NCBI GenBank assembly: GCA_019689975.1 | Contig: JADGGK010000014.1 | Location: 1 to 54,213, forward strand | Source of the DNA: Pseudolabrys sp. | GTDB taxonomy: Bacteria > Pseudomonadota > Alphaproteobacteria > Rhizobiales > Xanthobacteraceae | Direction: 5' to 3' | Length of the DNA: 54,213 bases | In this document: positions 25,539 through 34,902 of the stretch, in pieces | How the letters are laid out: each line of letters starts with the position of its first letter | Numbering within the stretch: the first letter of the stretch is position 1 | Position numbers and translations under genes: made by a program | The notes under the pieces: generated by a model | Told to the model about the DNA's origin: nothing | Databases searched by the model: none | What the model saw: only the letters and a program-made list of their open reading frames with translations

Positions 25539-27035
25539 ATGCGCGAGATCGGTCATTTCATCGGCGGCAAGGAGGTAAAGGGCACTTCCGGCCGCTTCGG
25601 CGATGTGTTCGACCCCAATACCGGGGAAGTGCAGGCCAAGGTCGCGCTGGCCGACCGTTCGGAGGTCGAGCGCGCGATCGCGGATGCCGAAGCCGCGCAG
25701 CCGGCCTGGGCCGCGACCAACCCGCAGCGCCGCGCGCGCGTGATGTTCAAGTTTCTGGAACTGATCCAGCGGGACTTTGAAAATCTCGCAAGACTGCTGT
25801 CCTCCGAGCACGGCAAGGTCATTGCCGACGCACGCGGCGACATCCAGCGCGGCATCGAAGTGGTCGAATTCGCCTGCGGCATCCCGCATCTCATGAAGGG
25901 CGAATACACCGAAAGCGCGGGGCCGGGAATCGATCTTTATTCGATGCGCCAGCCACTCGGCGTCGTCGCCGGCATCACGCCGTTCAACTTTCCGGCCATG
26001 ATCCCGTTGTGGAAATGCGCGCCGGCGATCGCGTGCGGCAACGCCTTCGTGCTGAAGCCGTCCGAGCGCGATCCGTCCGTGCCGATGCGCATCGCCGAGC
26101 TCTTCATCGAGGCCGGACTCCCTCCCGGCATCCTCAACGTCGTCAACGGCGACAAGGAGGCCGTCGACACGCTGCTCGTGGACAAGCGCGTCAAGGCGAT
26201 CGGCTTCGTCGGCTCCTCGGCGATCGCCGAATATGTCTACGCGACCGGCTGCGCGCACGGAAAGCGCGTGCAATGTTTCGGCGGCGCCAAGAACCACATG
26301 ATCGTCATGCCCGACGCCGACATGGACCAGGCGGTCGACGCGCTGATCGGGGCCGGCTACGGCTCCGCCGGCGAACGCTGCATGGCCGTGTCGGTCGCCG
26401 TTCCGGTCGGCCGCAAGACCGCCGACACCCTGGTCGAGAAACTCATCCCACGCGTCGAAGGCTTGCGCATCGGACCGTCGACCGACGCCCAGGCCGATTA
26501 CGGGCCGCTGGTGACCAGGGAACTGCTCGAGAAGGTGCGCGGCTATGTCGACAGCGGCGTCAGGGAAGGCGCCAAGCTCCTGGTCGACGGCCGGGGTTTC
26601 AAGTTGCAGGGATATGAGAACGGGCATTTCATCGGCGGTTGTCTGTTCGATGAAGTCACGCCGGACATGAAGATCTACAAGGAGGAGATCTTCGGGCCGG
26701 TTCTCTCGGTGGTGCGTGCGAAAGACTATGAGGAGGCGGTCCGCCTGCCCTCCGAGCATGAATACGGCAATGGCGTGGCAATCTTCACGCGCGACGGCGA
26801 TGCCGCGCGCGATTTCGCCGACCGCGTCAATGTCGGAATGGTCGGCATCAACTTCGCCATACCCGTGCCGCTTGCCTATTACACCTTCGGCGGCTGGAAG
26901 CGGTCGGCCTTCGGCGATCTCAACCAGCACGGTCCCGATTCGATCCGCTTCTACACCAAAACCAAGACCGTCACCTCGCGCTGGCCTTCGGGCATCCGCA
27001 GCGGCAGCGAATTCGTCATTCCGACAATGAAATAG
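25539..27035 (+). CDS. mmsA: Methylmalonate-semialdehyde dehydrogenase (CoA-acylating)
   Basis: A 498-residue aldehyde dehydrogenase of the MmsA subgroup. Nucleophile Cys281 in GSAGERCMAVS, oxyanion Asn150 in ITPFNFPAMIP, and the subgroup-specific opening HFIGGKEV with FDPNTGEV are all visible. It converts (methyl)malonate semialdehyde to propionyl- or acetyl-CoA in valine, thymine and inositol breakdown. The start is fixed by GGAGG ten bases upstream of the ATG at 25539. No partner gene (mmsB, iol genes) is adjacent, so the pathway it serves here is open. It is divergent from motAB. Confidence 0.95.
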   Translation: MREIGHFIGGKEVKGTSGRFGDVFDPNTGEVQAKVALADRSEVERAIADAEAAQPAWAATNPQRRARVMFKFLELIQRDFENLARLLSSEHGKVIADARGDIQRGIEVVEFACGIPHLMKGEYTESAGPGIDLYSMRQPLGVVAGITPFNFPAMIPLWKCAPAIACGNAFVLKPSERDPSVPMRIAELFIEAGLPPGILNVVNGDKEAVDTLLVDKRVKAIGFVGSSAIAEYVYATGCAHGKRVQCFGGAKNHMIVMPDADMDQAVDALIGAGYGSAGERCMAVSVAVPVGRKTADTLVEKLIPRVEGLRIGPSTDAQADYGPLVTRELLEKVRGYVDSGVREGAKLLVDGRGFKLQGYENGHFIGGCLFDEVTPDMKIYKEEIFGPVLSVVRAKDYEEAVRLPSEHEYGNGVAIFTRDGDAARDFADRVNVGMVGINFAIPVPLAYYTFGGWKRSAFGDLNQHGPDSIRFYTKTKTVTSRWPSGIRSGSEFVIPTMK

Positions 27036-27087
27036 CGCCGCCGCGGTGTCTTACCGGCGGAAACGGCGCGAACAGCGCCCATGCCGA

Positions 27088-27110
27088 CCGGCCGCGCAAG
27101 GCGCGGCCGG
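27088..27110 (+). terminator. Perfect hairpin after mmsA
   Basis: CCGGCCGCGC (27088-27097) and GCGCGGCCGG (27101-27110) form a perfect 10-bp GC-only stem with an AAG loop, 53 bp beyond the mmsA stop and 71 bp before the GST gene. No T-tract follows, so termination efficiency is uncertain. Confidence 0.5.
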
Positions 27111-27181
27111 CGGCACGCTCCGGCTGCGTCAGGCTTGCTCGTATCGCATCCATTCCAACACCACGCGCTGAAGGGAACGAC

Positions 27182-27844
27182 ATGGCCGAATATCAGCTCT
27201 ACTGTTTTGCGCAATCCGGCAATTGCTACCGGGCAGCCCTGATGCTCAACCTGATCGGAGCCGATTGGGCGCCGATCTGGGTCGATTTCTTCGATGCCAT
27301 GGTGCAGCGGACGCCGCAGTTCCGCGACGAGATCAACGAAATGGGCGAGGTCCCGGTGCTGGTCCACGGCCAGCGGAAGCTTACCCAATCAGCGGTCATT
27401 CTCACCTATCTCGCGGAACGCAGCGGCCGATATCGGCCGCAAGACGAGGACGAGCGGCTCGAGGCGCTGCGCTGGATGATTTTCGACAATCAGAAGGTCA
27501 ACGGCTTTCTCGGACCATTCCGCTTCCTGAAGAATTTCGCCCCGCAAGGCGCCGATCCCGCCGTGCTCGCATTCCTCGAGGGACGGGCCCGGAACAATCT
27601 CGCCATCGTCGACAGGCGCCTTAGCACGCGGCAATTCCTGCTCGGCAACCGGCCCACCATCGCCGATATCTCGATGACCGGCTATCTCTACTACCCCGCG
27701 GAGGAGTTCGGGTTCGACATTGCCAAGGACTTTCCGGCTATCGGCGCCTGGCTCGAACGCATCAAGGCACTGGCGGGCTGGAAACACCCCTATGATCTCA
27801 TGCCCGGCCATCCGCTCGGCACGCGCGGCCGGCGCTCGTCGTGA
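27182..27844 (+). CDS. Glutathione S-transferase family protein
   Basis: A 220-residue two-domain GST. The N-terminal thioredoxin-like domain (about 1-80) has the cis-Pro strand EVPVLV and the glutathione-binding QSAVIL (Gln-Ser). The C-terminal helical domain has the N-capping box PTIADISM (about 158-166). The catalytic Ser/Cys region near QSGNCYR (about 11-17) holds both a Ser and a Cys. Class and substrate cannot be read off. It sits alone after mmsA with its own upstream gap of 146 bp containing a hairpin. Confidence 0.9.
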   Translation: MAEYQLYCFAQSGNCYRAALMLNLIGADWAPIWVDFFDAMVQRTPQFRDEINEMGEVPVLVHGQRKLTQSAVILTYLAERSGRYRPQDEDERLEALRWMIFDNQKVNGFLGPFRFLKNFAPQGADPAVLAFLEGRARNNLAIVDRRLSTRQFLLGNRPTIADISMTGYLYYPAEEFGFDIAKDFPAIGAWLERIKALAGWKHPYDLMPGHPLGTRGRRSS

Positions 27845-27958
27845 CCGCGGCGATGACGCCCCGCGCCGCCCGTTACGGCGCGACCCGTTGCAGGCGCCTC
27901 GCGCGGCCAGATGACGGCAAAACCTGCAGGATGCGCGGCGCGGCGTTGGCGCCGCAGC

Positions 27959-28831
27959 TCAGTTGAGCCGCGCCGGCCGCTCGTCCTTGTCCGACGCGCG
28001 ATGAGGCGCAAGATCCTGCTCCGCGCCCGCGAGCCCCGCCTTGGCCGCGTCTCTGCGCTGATGGCTGCGGTATGACCACAGGCCGAAGGGCAGCGACACG
28101 AGATAGGCCAGCGTGCCGATCGTCAGCACCTGCCAGGGATAGCTGATGAGCAGCGCGAAAAACGCCACCACCAGCACGAAGACCGGCAACACCATTTCCG
28201 GCGGCACGCGCTTGCCCACGCGCTTGCCGGAAAACACCGGCAGGCGCGATACCATGAGCAATGCGATGAGCAAGGTGTAGAAAAAGGCGATCCAGACCAG
28301 CACCAGCCCGCTCGGAACGCCGAGCAGCGACAGATAGATCGGCAGCAGCACGGTGATCGCGCCGGCCGGTGCCGGAATGCCGGTGAAGAAATCGGCCGCC
28401 CAGGCGGGCTGATTGGGGTCGTCGATCATCACGTTGAAACGCGCGAGCCTCAGCCCCGCGCAAATCGCGAACACCATGGCGGCGATCCAGCCCGCCGATC
28501 TCAGCTCGTGGAGACCCCAAAAATAAAGGATCAGCGCCGGCGCCACGCCGAAATTGACGAAATCGGCGAGGCTGTCGAGCTCGGCGCCGAAGCGCGAGGT
28601 CCCCTTGAGCATGCGCGCAAGCCGTCCGTCGATGCCGTCGAGCAGCGCGGCAAAGACGATGGCGGCGAGCGCAAGCTGGATGTTGTGCTCGACCGCCACC
28701 CGGATCGCGGTCAATCCGGCGCACAGCGCGAGCAGGGTGATCAGGTTGGGCAGCAAGGTGCGCACCGGGATCGGCTTGAAACGCCGATGCCGCAGGCGCG
28801 GCGGCAAAGGATCGAGCGGCTGGAACACCAT
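27959..28831 (-). CDS. pssA: CDP-diacylglycerol--serine O-phosphatidyltransferase
   Basis: A 290-residue integral membrane enzyme of the CDP-alcohol phosphatidyltransferase family, making phosphatidylserine from CDP-diacylglycerol and serine. The catalytic DGxxAR(x8)GxxxDxxxD motif is present as LDGIDGRLARML, then FGAELDSLADF. About seven or eight membrane helices follow. The ATG at 28831 has AAGGGG three bases before it; the frame is open to 29302 but that extension overlaps psd. It is downstream of psd on the same strand, 223 bp away. The pair makes phosphatidylethanolamine in two steps. Confidence 0.94.
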   Translation of the reverse strand: MVFQPLDPLPPRLRHRRFKPIPVRTLLPNLITLLALCAGLTAIRVAVEHNIQLALAAIVFAALLDGIDGRLARMLKGTSRFGAELDSLADFVNFGVAPALILYFWGLHELRSAGWIAAMVFAICAGLRLARFNVMIDDPNQPAWAADFFTGIPAPAGAITVLLPIYLSLLGVPSGLVLVWIAFFYTLLIALLMVSRLPVFSGKRVGKRVPPEMVLPVFVLVVAFFALLISYPWQVLTIGTLAYLVSLPFGLWSYRSHQRRDAAKAGLAGAEQDLAPHRASDKDERPARLN

Positions 28832-29054
28832 GCACCCCTTATACCATACCCACTCCCCCGTCCGCCGACGCCGGGAGCGGCCGATATCATCAATATAATC
28901 AATAAAGCGGATCATTTCCGAGGAACCGCAAGCCGCCGCTCCGGCGCCGGCGCGCGGCATCGACGGGCCGGCGCCGGTCCGCACCAGGTTGTCCACGACG
29001 TGTCGGCGAAGAGGGCCCGCGGCCTCGGACGCGCTCGGCGCGGATCGATCGCGC

Positions 29055-29753
29055 TCAGCTTGCCCGATAGGCGCGCGCGTCGCCCCGGGCGCGCAGGTCG
29101 GCGAGCAGCGTCTCGCCCGCGACCGCCGTCTGTCCGACCGCGACCAGCGGCACGGCATCCGGCGGCAGATAGACGTCGAGCCGCGAGCCGAAGCGGATGA
29201 GGCCGAAGCGCTCGCCGATGCCGAGGGACTGGCCGACGCGCGCGAAGCAGACGATGCGCCGGGCAACGAGCCCGGCAATCTGCACCACGGCGATTCGCGC
29301 ATCCCCCGTGGCGATGACGAGCGCGTTGCGCTCGTTGTCGGCGCTCGCCTTGTCGAGATCGGCGTTGAAGAACCGGCCCGGCCGATAGACGATTTTTTCC
29401 ACCGTGCCGCTGACCGGGCTGCGATTCATGTGACAGTCGAAAATGCTCATGAAGATCGAAATGCGCGGGAGCGCCGCGCTCCCGAGATCGAGCTCGGGCG
29501 GCGGCGGCGCGGCGGTCACCTGGCTGACGCGTCCGTCGGCCGGCGCGACCACAAAGCCGTCGCGGACCGGCGTGACGCGTGGCGGATCGCGGAAAAAATA
29601 GGCGCACCAGGCGGTCGCAAGCGTGCCCAGCCACCCGAGCGGACTCCAGAGCCAGAACAGGAACAGGCTGACGAGGGCGAAGGCGCCGATGAACGGATAG
29701 CCTTCCGGCGTAATCGGCGCGACCTGCGCGCGGATGGATTTCAACAGCGACAT
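29055..29753 (-). CDS. psd: Phosphatidylserine decarboxylase proenzyme (short type)
   Basis: A 232-residue short-form phosphatidylserine decarboxylase. Self-cleavage between Gly189 and Ser190 in [13 protein letters not shown] would yield the pyruvoyl-bearing alpha chain and the beta chain. A membrane segment lies at about 20-52, and the conserved FFRDPPR and [16 protein letters not shown] motifs follow. It ends the route serine to phosphatidylserine to phosphatidylethanolamine with PssA, encoded just downstream. The gene starts 12 bp after the end of the Atm1-like exporter gene, so the three may be cotranscribed. Confidence 0.95.
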   Translation of the reverse strand: MSLLKSIRAQVAPITPEGYPFIGAFALVSLFLFWLWSPLGWLGTLATAWCAYFFRDPPRVTPVRDGFVVAPADGRVSQVTAAPPPPELDLGSAALPRISIFMSIFDCHMNRSPVSGTVEKIVYRPGRFFNADLDKASADNERNALVIATGDARIAVVQIAGLVARRIVCFARVGQSLGIGERFGLIRFGSRLDVYLPPDAVPLVAVGQTAVAGETLLADLRARGDARAYRAS

Positions 29754-29765
29754 GCCGTGCCTGCC

Positions 29766-31745
29766 CTATTCCGCCGCGTCGGCCTGAATATCGAGCCGCG
29801 CGGCGGCCGGCGAAATGTCGTCGTCGAGGACCGGCGGCGGATTGCGATTGGGCTGAGCCGCATCGTCGCCGACGCGCGCCAACCGCTCGCGCGCTTCGTC
29901 CGCTTCGCGCTGGCGATTCCACAGGCTGGCGTAAAGCCCGTTCCGCGCCAGCAGCGCATGATGCGTGCCACGCTCCACGATCATCCCCTGGTCGAGGACG
30001 ATGATCTCGTCCGCCCCAACGATCGTGGACAGGCGGTGCGCGATCACCAAAGTCGTGCGGTTGCGCGAGATCCGCTCGAGCGCGTCTTGGATTTCCTTCT
30101 CGGTGTGGCTGTCGAGGGCGGAAGTGGCCTCGTCGAGCAGGAGGATCGGCGGTCCCTTGAGGATGGTGCGGGCGATGGCGACGCGCTGCTTCTCTCCGCC
30201 GGAAAGCTTCAACCCGCGCTCGCCGACCTCGGTCTCGTAGCCATGCGGGGACTGGCGGATGAATTCGTCGATCTGCGCGAGCCGCGCCGCCTTCTCGACC
30301 TCCGCGTCGCTTGCCTCCCAGCGCCCGTAACGGATGTTGTAGCGGAGCGTGTCGTTGAAGAGCACGGTGTCCTGCGGAACGATGCCGATCGCCTCGCGCA
30401 GCGAAGCCTGCGTGACGTGGGCGATATCCTGGTCGTCGATCAGAATACGGCCGCTCGAGGGATCGTAAAAGCGAAACAGCAGCCGCGAAATCGTCGATTT
30501 GCCCGCCCCGGAGGGGCCGACGACCGCGACCGTCTTGCCGGCCGGCACCTCGAAAGTGAGATTCTTCAGGATGCGCCGGCCGGGCTCATAGGAAAAGCTC
30601 ACGTTTTCGAACCGGATTGAACCGCGCGTCACCCTGAGGGGTACGGCGTCGGGCGCGTCCTTGATCTCCGGTTCGCGCGACAGAATCGAGAACATGATCT
30701 CGATATCGGTGACCGCCTGCTTGATCTCCCGATAGACCATGCCCATGAAATTGAGCGGCTGGTAGAGCTGGATCATCATGGCATTGACGAGCACGAAATC
30801 GCCGACCGTCTTCGCCCCGGCACGGATTTCGATCGCGCACATCGCCATGACCGCGGTGAGACCCATGGTGAAAATCACGGCCTGGCCGGCATTGAGCACC
30901 GCAAGCGAGGTATAGGCGCTGACGCTCGCATTCTCGTATCGTGCCATGGCGCGGTCGTAACGCTCGGCTTCGCGGGATTCGGCGCAGAAATATTTGACCG
31001 TCTCGTAGTTGAGCAGCGAATCGATCGCCTTGACGTTGGCATCCGTGTCGCTTTCGTTCATCTTGCGGCGAATGCCGATGCGCCACTCGGTAGCGCGATA
31101 AGTAAACAGCATGTAGGCGGCGACCGTGAGCGTGACCGCCGCCACGTAGCGCCAATCGAAGCGCCATATCAGGACGCCCGCCACCATGACGACCTCGAGC
31201 ACGGTCGGCACCAGTTGCAGCACGACCATGCGCACGATGGTCTCGATCGCGTTGCGTCCCCGTTCCAGCACGCGCGTGAGCCCGCCGGTCTTCCGCTCGA
31301 GATGAAAGCGCAGCGACAGCTGGTGCATGTGCACGAATGTGCGGTAGGCCAGCCGCCGCACGGCATGCATCGCCACCTTGGCGAACATGCCGTCGCGCAA
31401 CTGCGTGAGCGCCGCCATCAGGATGCGCGTGCCGCCATAGGCGACGGTCATGACGAGGGGCGCGGCGATGGCCCAGGCAAGCCAGTGCGACCCCGCCACG
31501 GGAGCGCTCGGATGACCGGCGAGCGCATCGGTGGCCCATTTGAAGGTGAACGGAACAGCGATGGTGGCAAGCTTGGCGACGACGAGGAGGATCGCGGCGG
31601 CGAATACCCGCCACTGCAGATCGCGCCGGTCGGAGGGCCAGATATAGGGCCACAGGCGGATGACGGTGCGCAGCAAGGCTTCGCGTATCGCCGGCGAATC
31701 GGCGTCGTGACGGCTTGCGCGGCTAAGTCGGTAGGACTGGCTCAT
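29766..31745 (-). CDS. Atm1/HMT1-like ABC exporter (fused permease and ATPase)
   Basis: A 659-residue half-transporter. The membrane domain (about 45-350) has six helices and the Atm1-type features YETVKYF and the glutathione-pocket region (DFVLVNAMMIQLYQPLNFMG). The ATPase domain (about 370-600) shows Walker A GPSGAGKST, signature LSGGEKQR, Walker B ILLLDEATSALD and the H-loop IAHRLSTI. Close relatives (bacterial Atm1 of Novosphingobium) export glutathione persulfides or metal-glutathione complexes. The ATG at 31745 is chosen; the frame reaches 31820 with another ATG. A Pro-rich acidic C-terminal tail follows the ATPase. Confidence 0.92.
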   Translation of the reverse strand: MSQSYRLSRASRHDADSPAIREALLRTVIRLWPYIWPSDRRDLQWRVFAAAILLVVAKLATIAVPFTFKWATDALAGHPSAPVAGSHWLAWAIAAPLVMTVAYGGTRILMAALTQLRDGMFAKVAMHAVRRLAYRTFVHMHQLSLRFHLERKTGGLTRVLERGRNAIETIVRMVVLQLVPTVLEVVMVAGVLIWRFDWRYVAAVTLTVAAYMLFTYRATEWRIGIRRKMNESDTDANVKAIDSLLNYETVKYFCAESREAERYDRAMARYENASVSAYTSLAVLNAGQAVIFTMGLTAVMAMCAIEIRAGAKTVGDFVLVNAMMIQLYQPLNFMGMVYREIKQAVTDIEIMFSILSREPEIKDAPDAVPLRVTRGSIRFENVSFSYEPGRRILKNLTFEVPAGKTVAVVGPSGAGKSTISRLLFRFYDPSSGRILIDDQDIAHVTQASLREAIGIVPQDTVLFNDTLRYNIRYGRWEASDAEVEKAARLAQIDEFIRQSPHGYETEVGERGLKLSGGEKQRVAIARTILKGPPILLLDEATSALDSHTEKEIQDALERISRNRTTLVIAHRLSTIVGADEIIVLDQGMIVERGTHHALLARNGLYASLWNRQREADEARERLARVGDDAAQPNRNPPPVLDDDISPAAARLDIQADAAE

Positions 31746-31914
31746 GCGTGGCCCGCTGCGGACGGGCCCGCGGGCGGGCCCCGTCGAACTTCCTCCATAT
31801 AAGCGGTTTTTCCGCGGCATTCACCCGCCCCGCGGCGCGAGGCGGCGAAAGCCTGCGGGAAATGTGTACCCGCCGCCTTGACCTTGCCGCAGCCGCGGCG
31901 CACATGCTCGGGAC

Positions 31915-32538
31915 ATGGACAAACCTGACCAATCGGGCGGGATTCGGAAGATCTGCGTGTATTGCGGCTCCAATCCCGGCAATGATCCGGCCTTCGTCGC
32001 CGCGGCCCGCAGCTTCGGCAAAATCCTCGCCGACAACGGCATCGGCCTCGTTTACGGCGGCGGCAATGTCGGCATGATGGGTGCCCTCGCGCGCGCGGTG
32101 ACCGCCCACGGCGGGGAGGTCACCGGCATCATTCCCGAATTCCTCATGGCGCGGGAGCATGCGTTGCATTCCACCCAGGGACTGATCGTCACCCGCGACA
32201 TGCACGAGCGCAAACGCAAGATGTTCGAACTCGCCGACGCCTTTGTGGCGTTGCCGGGGGGCGTCGGCACGCTCGAGGAGCTCGTTGAGCAGCTCACATG
32301 GGTGCAGCTCGGCCGCCATCGCAAGCCGGTGCTGCTCGCCAATATTCGCGGATTCTGGGACCCGCTCTGCGCCCTGCTCGACCACATGCGGGCGCTCGAA
32401 TTCATTCCCGACGACCTCAGTTTCAGCCTGCTGGTCGCAAGCCGGGTCGAGGACATCCTGCCGATGTTGCAAGCGGCGGCGCAGGCGCTGCCGGAGGACG
32501 CCAAGCGCCTGCGGGCGGCCTCCGCCGATCAGCTCTGA
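31915..32538 (+). CDS. LOG family protein (TIGR00730), nucleoside 5'-monophosphate phosphoribohydrolase
   Basis: A 207-residue Rossmann-fold hydrolase of the LOG (Lonely Guy) family. Signature PGGVGTLEE at about 119-127 and the preceding ERKRKMFELADAF are present; the N-terminal VYCGSNPG binds the phosphate. Family members remove the base from nucleoside monophosphates, including cytokinin riboside monophosphates. A real cytokinin role is unproven; many bacterial homologues have housekeeping nucleotide roles. Divergent from the Atm1-like gene, alone on its strand. Confidence 0.93.
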   Translation: MDKPDQSGGIRKICVYCGSNPGNDPAFVAAARSFGKILADNGIGLVYGGGNVGMMGALARAVTAHGGEVTGIIPEFLMAREHALHSTQGLIVTRDMHERKRKMFELADAFVALPGGVGTLEELVEQLTWVQLGRHRKPVLLANIRGFWDPLCALLDHMRALEFIPDDLSFSLLVASRVEDILPMLQAAAQALPEDAKRLRAASADQL

Positions 32539-32674
32539 ATCGCGAGACCCGGGCGCAGGCCGCACGGGTCCCTTGCAGCCGCCGCAGCCCGCGCCGACCT
32601 CCCGCATCCGCGCGCGCCCGCATCGCCGATCGATCATCGGTGCACGCGCGGGCGACGCAAAGGACGACGGCGTC

Positions 32675-34270
32675 TCACGCCGGCGCGCCCGATTTCAGCA
32701 GCTTGTAGACGATGGAATCCATCAGCGCCTGGAACGAGGCATCGATGATATTGGGCGAGACCCCGACCGTGGTCCAGCGCTCGCCCGAGCCGTCCTCGCT
32801 CTCGATCAGCACGCGCGTGACGGCCTCGGTTCCCGTATCGAGTATGCGGACCCGGTAGTCGACGAGCTTGAGCCCGTCGATATATTTCTGGTACTTGCCG
32901 AGATCCTTGCGCAACGCGAGATCGAGCGCGTTCACGGGGCCGTTGCCCTCCGCCGCGGAGATCATGACGTCGTCGCCGATCTTGACCTTCACCACCGCGA
33001 GCGTCACCGTGACGCGTTCGCCCCTGGCGTTGTAGCGCTGCTCCACATTGACGTCGAACTGGACGACGTCGAAATAGTCGGGCACGGTTCCGAGCGTGCG
33101 TCGCGCCAGCAGCTCGAAGGAAGCGTCGGCCGCCTCATAGGCGTAGCCGATGGTCTCGCGTTCCTTCACGATCTCGAGCAGACGGCCGATGCGCTCATCC
33201 TCCTTATCCACCGCGATGCCGATCCGCTCGAGCTCGGCAAGCACGTTGGACCGTCCGGCCTGGTCCGACACCAGCACCTTGCGCCGGTTGCCGACGGCCT
33301 CGGGCGCGACGTGCTCGTAGGTCTTCGGCTGCTTGAGAATGGCCGACGCGTGGATGCCCGCCTTGGTGGCGAAGGCGCTCTCGCCGACATAGGGGGCGTG
33401 GCGATTGGGGGCGCGGTTGAGGCGCTCGTCAAGCGCGCGCGAGAACTGGACGAGTCGGCCGAGCGCGTCGTCCGACACGCCGATGTCAAATCGCGCGGCA
33501 AAATCGTTCTTGAGCTTGAGCGTCGGAATGATGGAAACCAGATTGGCGTTGCCGCAACGCTCGCCGAGACCGTTGAGCGTGCCCTGTATCTGCCGTGCAC
33601 CCGCGCGCACGGCGGCGAGCGAGTTGGCCACCGCCTGTTCGGTATCGTTGTGCGCGTGAATGCCGACGTGATCGCCGGGTATCACCTTGCACACCGCCGC
33701 GACGATCGCTTCGATCTCGTGCGGCAACGAGCCGCCGTTGGTGTCGCATAGCACCACCCAGCGCGCGCCTTCGTCATAAGCGGTTCGTGCACAGGCGAGC
33801 GCATAGTCCGGATTGGCCTTGTAGCCGTCGAAGAAATGCTCGCAGTCGAGCAGCACCTCGCGGTTGACCGCCCTTGCCGCCTTCACGCTGTCGCGGATGG
33901 AAGCCAGATTTTCCTCTTCGCTGGTCTCCAGCGCGATGCGCACGTGGTAATCCCAGGATTTGGCCACGAAACAGACGGCATCGGCCTCGGCGGCGAGCAG
34001 CGCCGCAAGTCCGGGATCGTTCGCGGCGGAACGGCCGGGCCGGCGCGTCATTCCGAAGGCGGTAAAGGCCGCGCGCAGGCCGCGCTTGCGGCCGAAAAGC
34101 TCCGTGTCGGTCGGGTTGGCACCCGGATAGCCGCCCTCGATATAGTCGAGCCCGAGCTCGTCGAGCATCTGCGCGATGGCGAGCTTGTCGGCAAGCGTGA
34201 AATCGACGCCGTTGGTCTGCGCGCCGTCGCGCAGGGTCGTGTCAAAGAGATAGAGCCGCTCGCGAGCCAT
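32675..34270 (-). CDS. cimA: (R)-citramalate synthase
   Basis: A 531-residue member of the 2-isopropylmalate/citramalate synthase family. The HMGL-like TIM barrel begins with LFDTTLRDGAQ, and the metal-binding GIHAHNDTEQAVAN follows in the second third. The C-terminal part (about 390-525) is the LeuA-type allosteric dimer domain. The NGVDFTLADK and GGYPGANPTD segments fit the CimA/TIGR00977 group, making citramalate from pyruvate and acetyl-CoA for isoleucine without threonine deaminase. A distant 2-isopropylmalate synthase role is possible but less likely. It is followed by no isoleucine genes here. Confidence 0.85.
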   Translation of the reverse strand: MARERLYLFDTTLRDGAQTNGVDFTLADKLAIAQMLDELGLDYIEGGYPGANPTDTELFGRKRGLRAAFTAFGMTRRPGRSAANDPGLAALLAAEADAVCFVAKSWDYHVRIALETSEEENLASIRDSVKAARAVNREVLLDCEHFFDGYKANPDYALACARTAYDEGARWVVLCDTNGGSLPHEIEAIVAAVCKVIPGDHVGIHAHNDTEQAVANSLAAVRAGARQIQGTLNGLGERCGNANLVSIIPTLKLKNDFAARFDIGVSDDALGRLVQFSRALDERLNRAPNRHAPYVGESAFATKAGIHASAILKQPKTYEHVAPEAVGNRRKVLVSDQAGRSNVLAELERIGIAVDKEDERIGRLLEIVKERETIGYAYEAADASFELLARRTLGTVPDYFDVVQFDVNVEQRYNARGERVTVTLAVVKVKIGDDVMISAAEGNGPVNALDLALRKDLGKYQKYIDGLKLVDYRVRILDTGTEAVTRVLIESEDGSGERWTTVGVSPNIIDASFQALMDSIVYKLLKSGAPA

Positions 34271-34401
34271 CGATCGACCTTACCCCGGCGCCGCGGAGCG
34301 GGAAAAGACGCCTTGCGCGCTCGCGCCGCCCGACGCCGCGCCGGTCCGTGGCGCGCCCTCGCGCATTGCGGTGCCGCGGCGCGGCCGTGTGCCCGTCCCG
34401 C

Positions 34402-34902
34402 TCATGCGTCGCTCCGCGGCGCGAGCCGCTTGTGCATGGTGGTGGTGGCGAGCCACTCGCCGCCGGTCGACACGCTGTTGCGTCGCTCGGCGACGTAGCC
34501 GCGGCGCCGGAAAAAGCCGTAGGCCGTGTCGCTGGCGTCGACCTTCACGACCGGTGCACCGCGATTTCCGGCTAGTTTCTCCAGCGCGTCCACCAACATG
34601 GCGGCCACGCCCCGCCCGGCGGCAGCCGGGTGCACATAGAGCATGGCGATCGTGTCGCCGTCCTCGAGCGAGGCAAAACCCACCGGCGAGCCTTCGAGCG
34701 TCGCCACCAGCGTCAGCTCCTTGCGCAGGTCCTCGCCGAAACTCGCTTTGTCGGCCGTCGCCGCCCAGGCGCGACGCTGCGCCTCGCTGTAGTCGTCGCT
34801 CGTCAGCATGAAGACCGACTCGCGGAAGATCTCGGCGAGCAGCGGCGCGTCCGCCGGCAGGAACGGGCGCAGGCCGAGACGGGGATGCGCCTGGGCGCTC
34901 AT
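34402..34902 (-). CDS. GNAT family N-acetyltransferase
   Basis: A 166-residue single GNAT domain. The acetyl-CoA loop is [10 protein letters not shown] (about 109-118, the Q/RxxGxG/A form), preceded by the beta4 strand IAMLYVHP and followed by the VKVDAS strand and FFRRRGYV. Substrate unknown; no transporter or antibiotic gene is close by to suggest one. Its ATG overlaps the cysS stop by four bases (ATGA), so it is translated together with the tRNA ligase upstream. That link may hint at amino-acid or tRNA chemistry, which is inference. Confidence 0.9.
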   Translation of the reverse strand: MSAQAHPRLGLRPFLPADAPLLAEIFRESVFMLTSDDYSEAQRRAWAATADKASFGEDLRKELTLVATLEGSPVGFASLEDGDTIAMLYVHPAAAGRGVAAMLVDALEKLAGNRGAPVVKVDASDTAYGFFRRRGYVAERRNSVSTGGEWLATTTMHKRLAPRSDA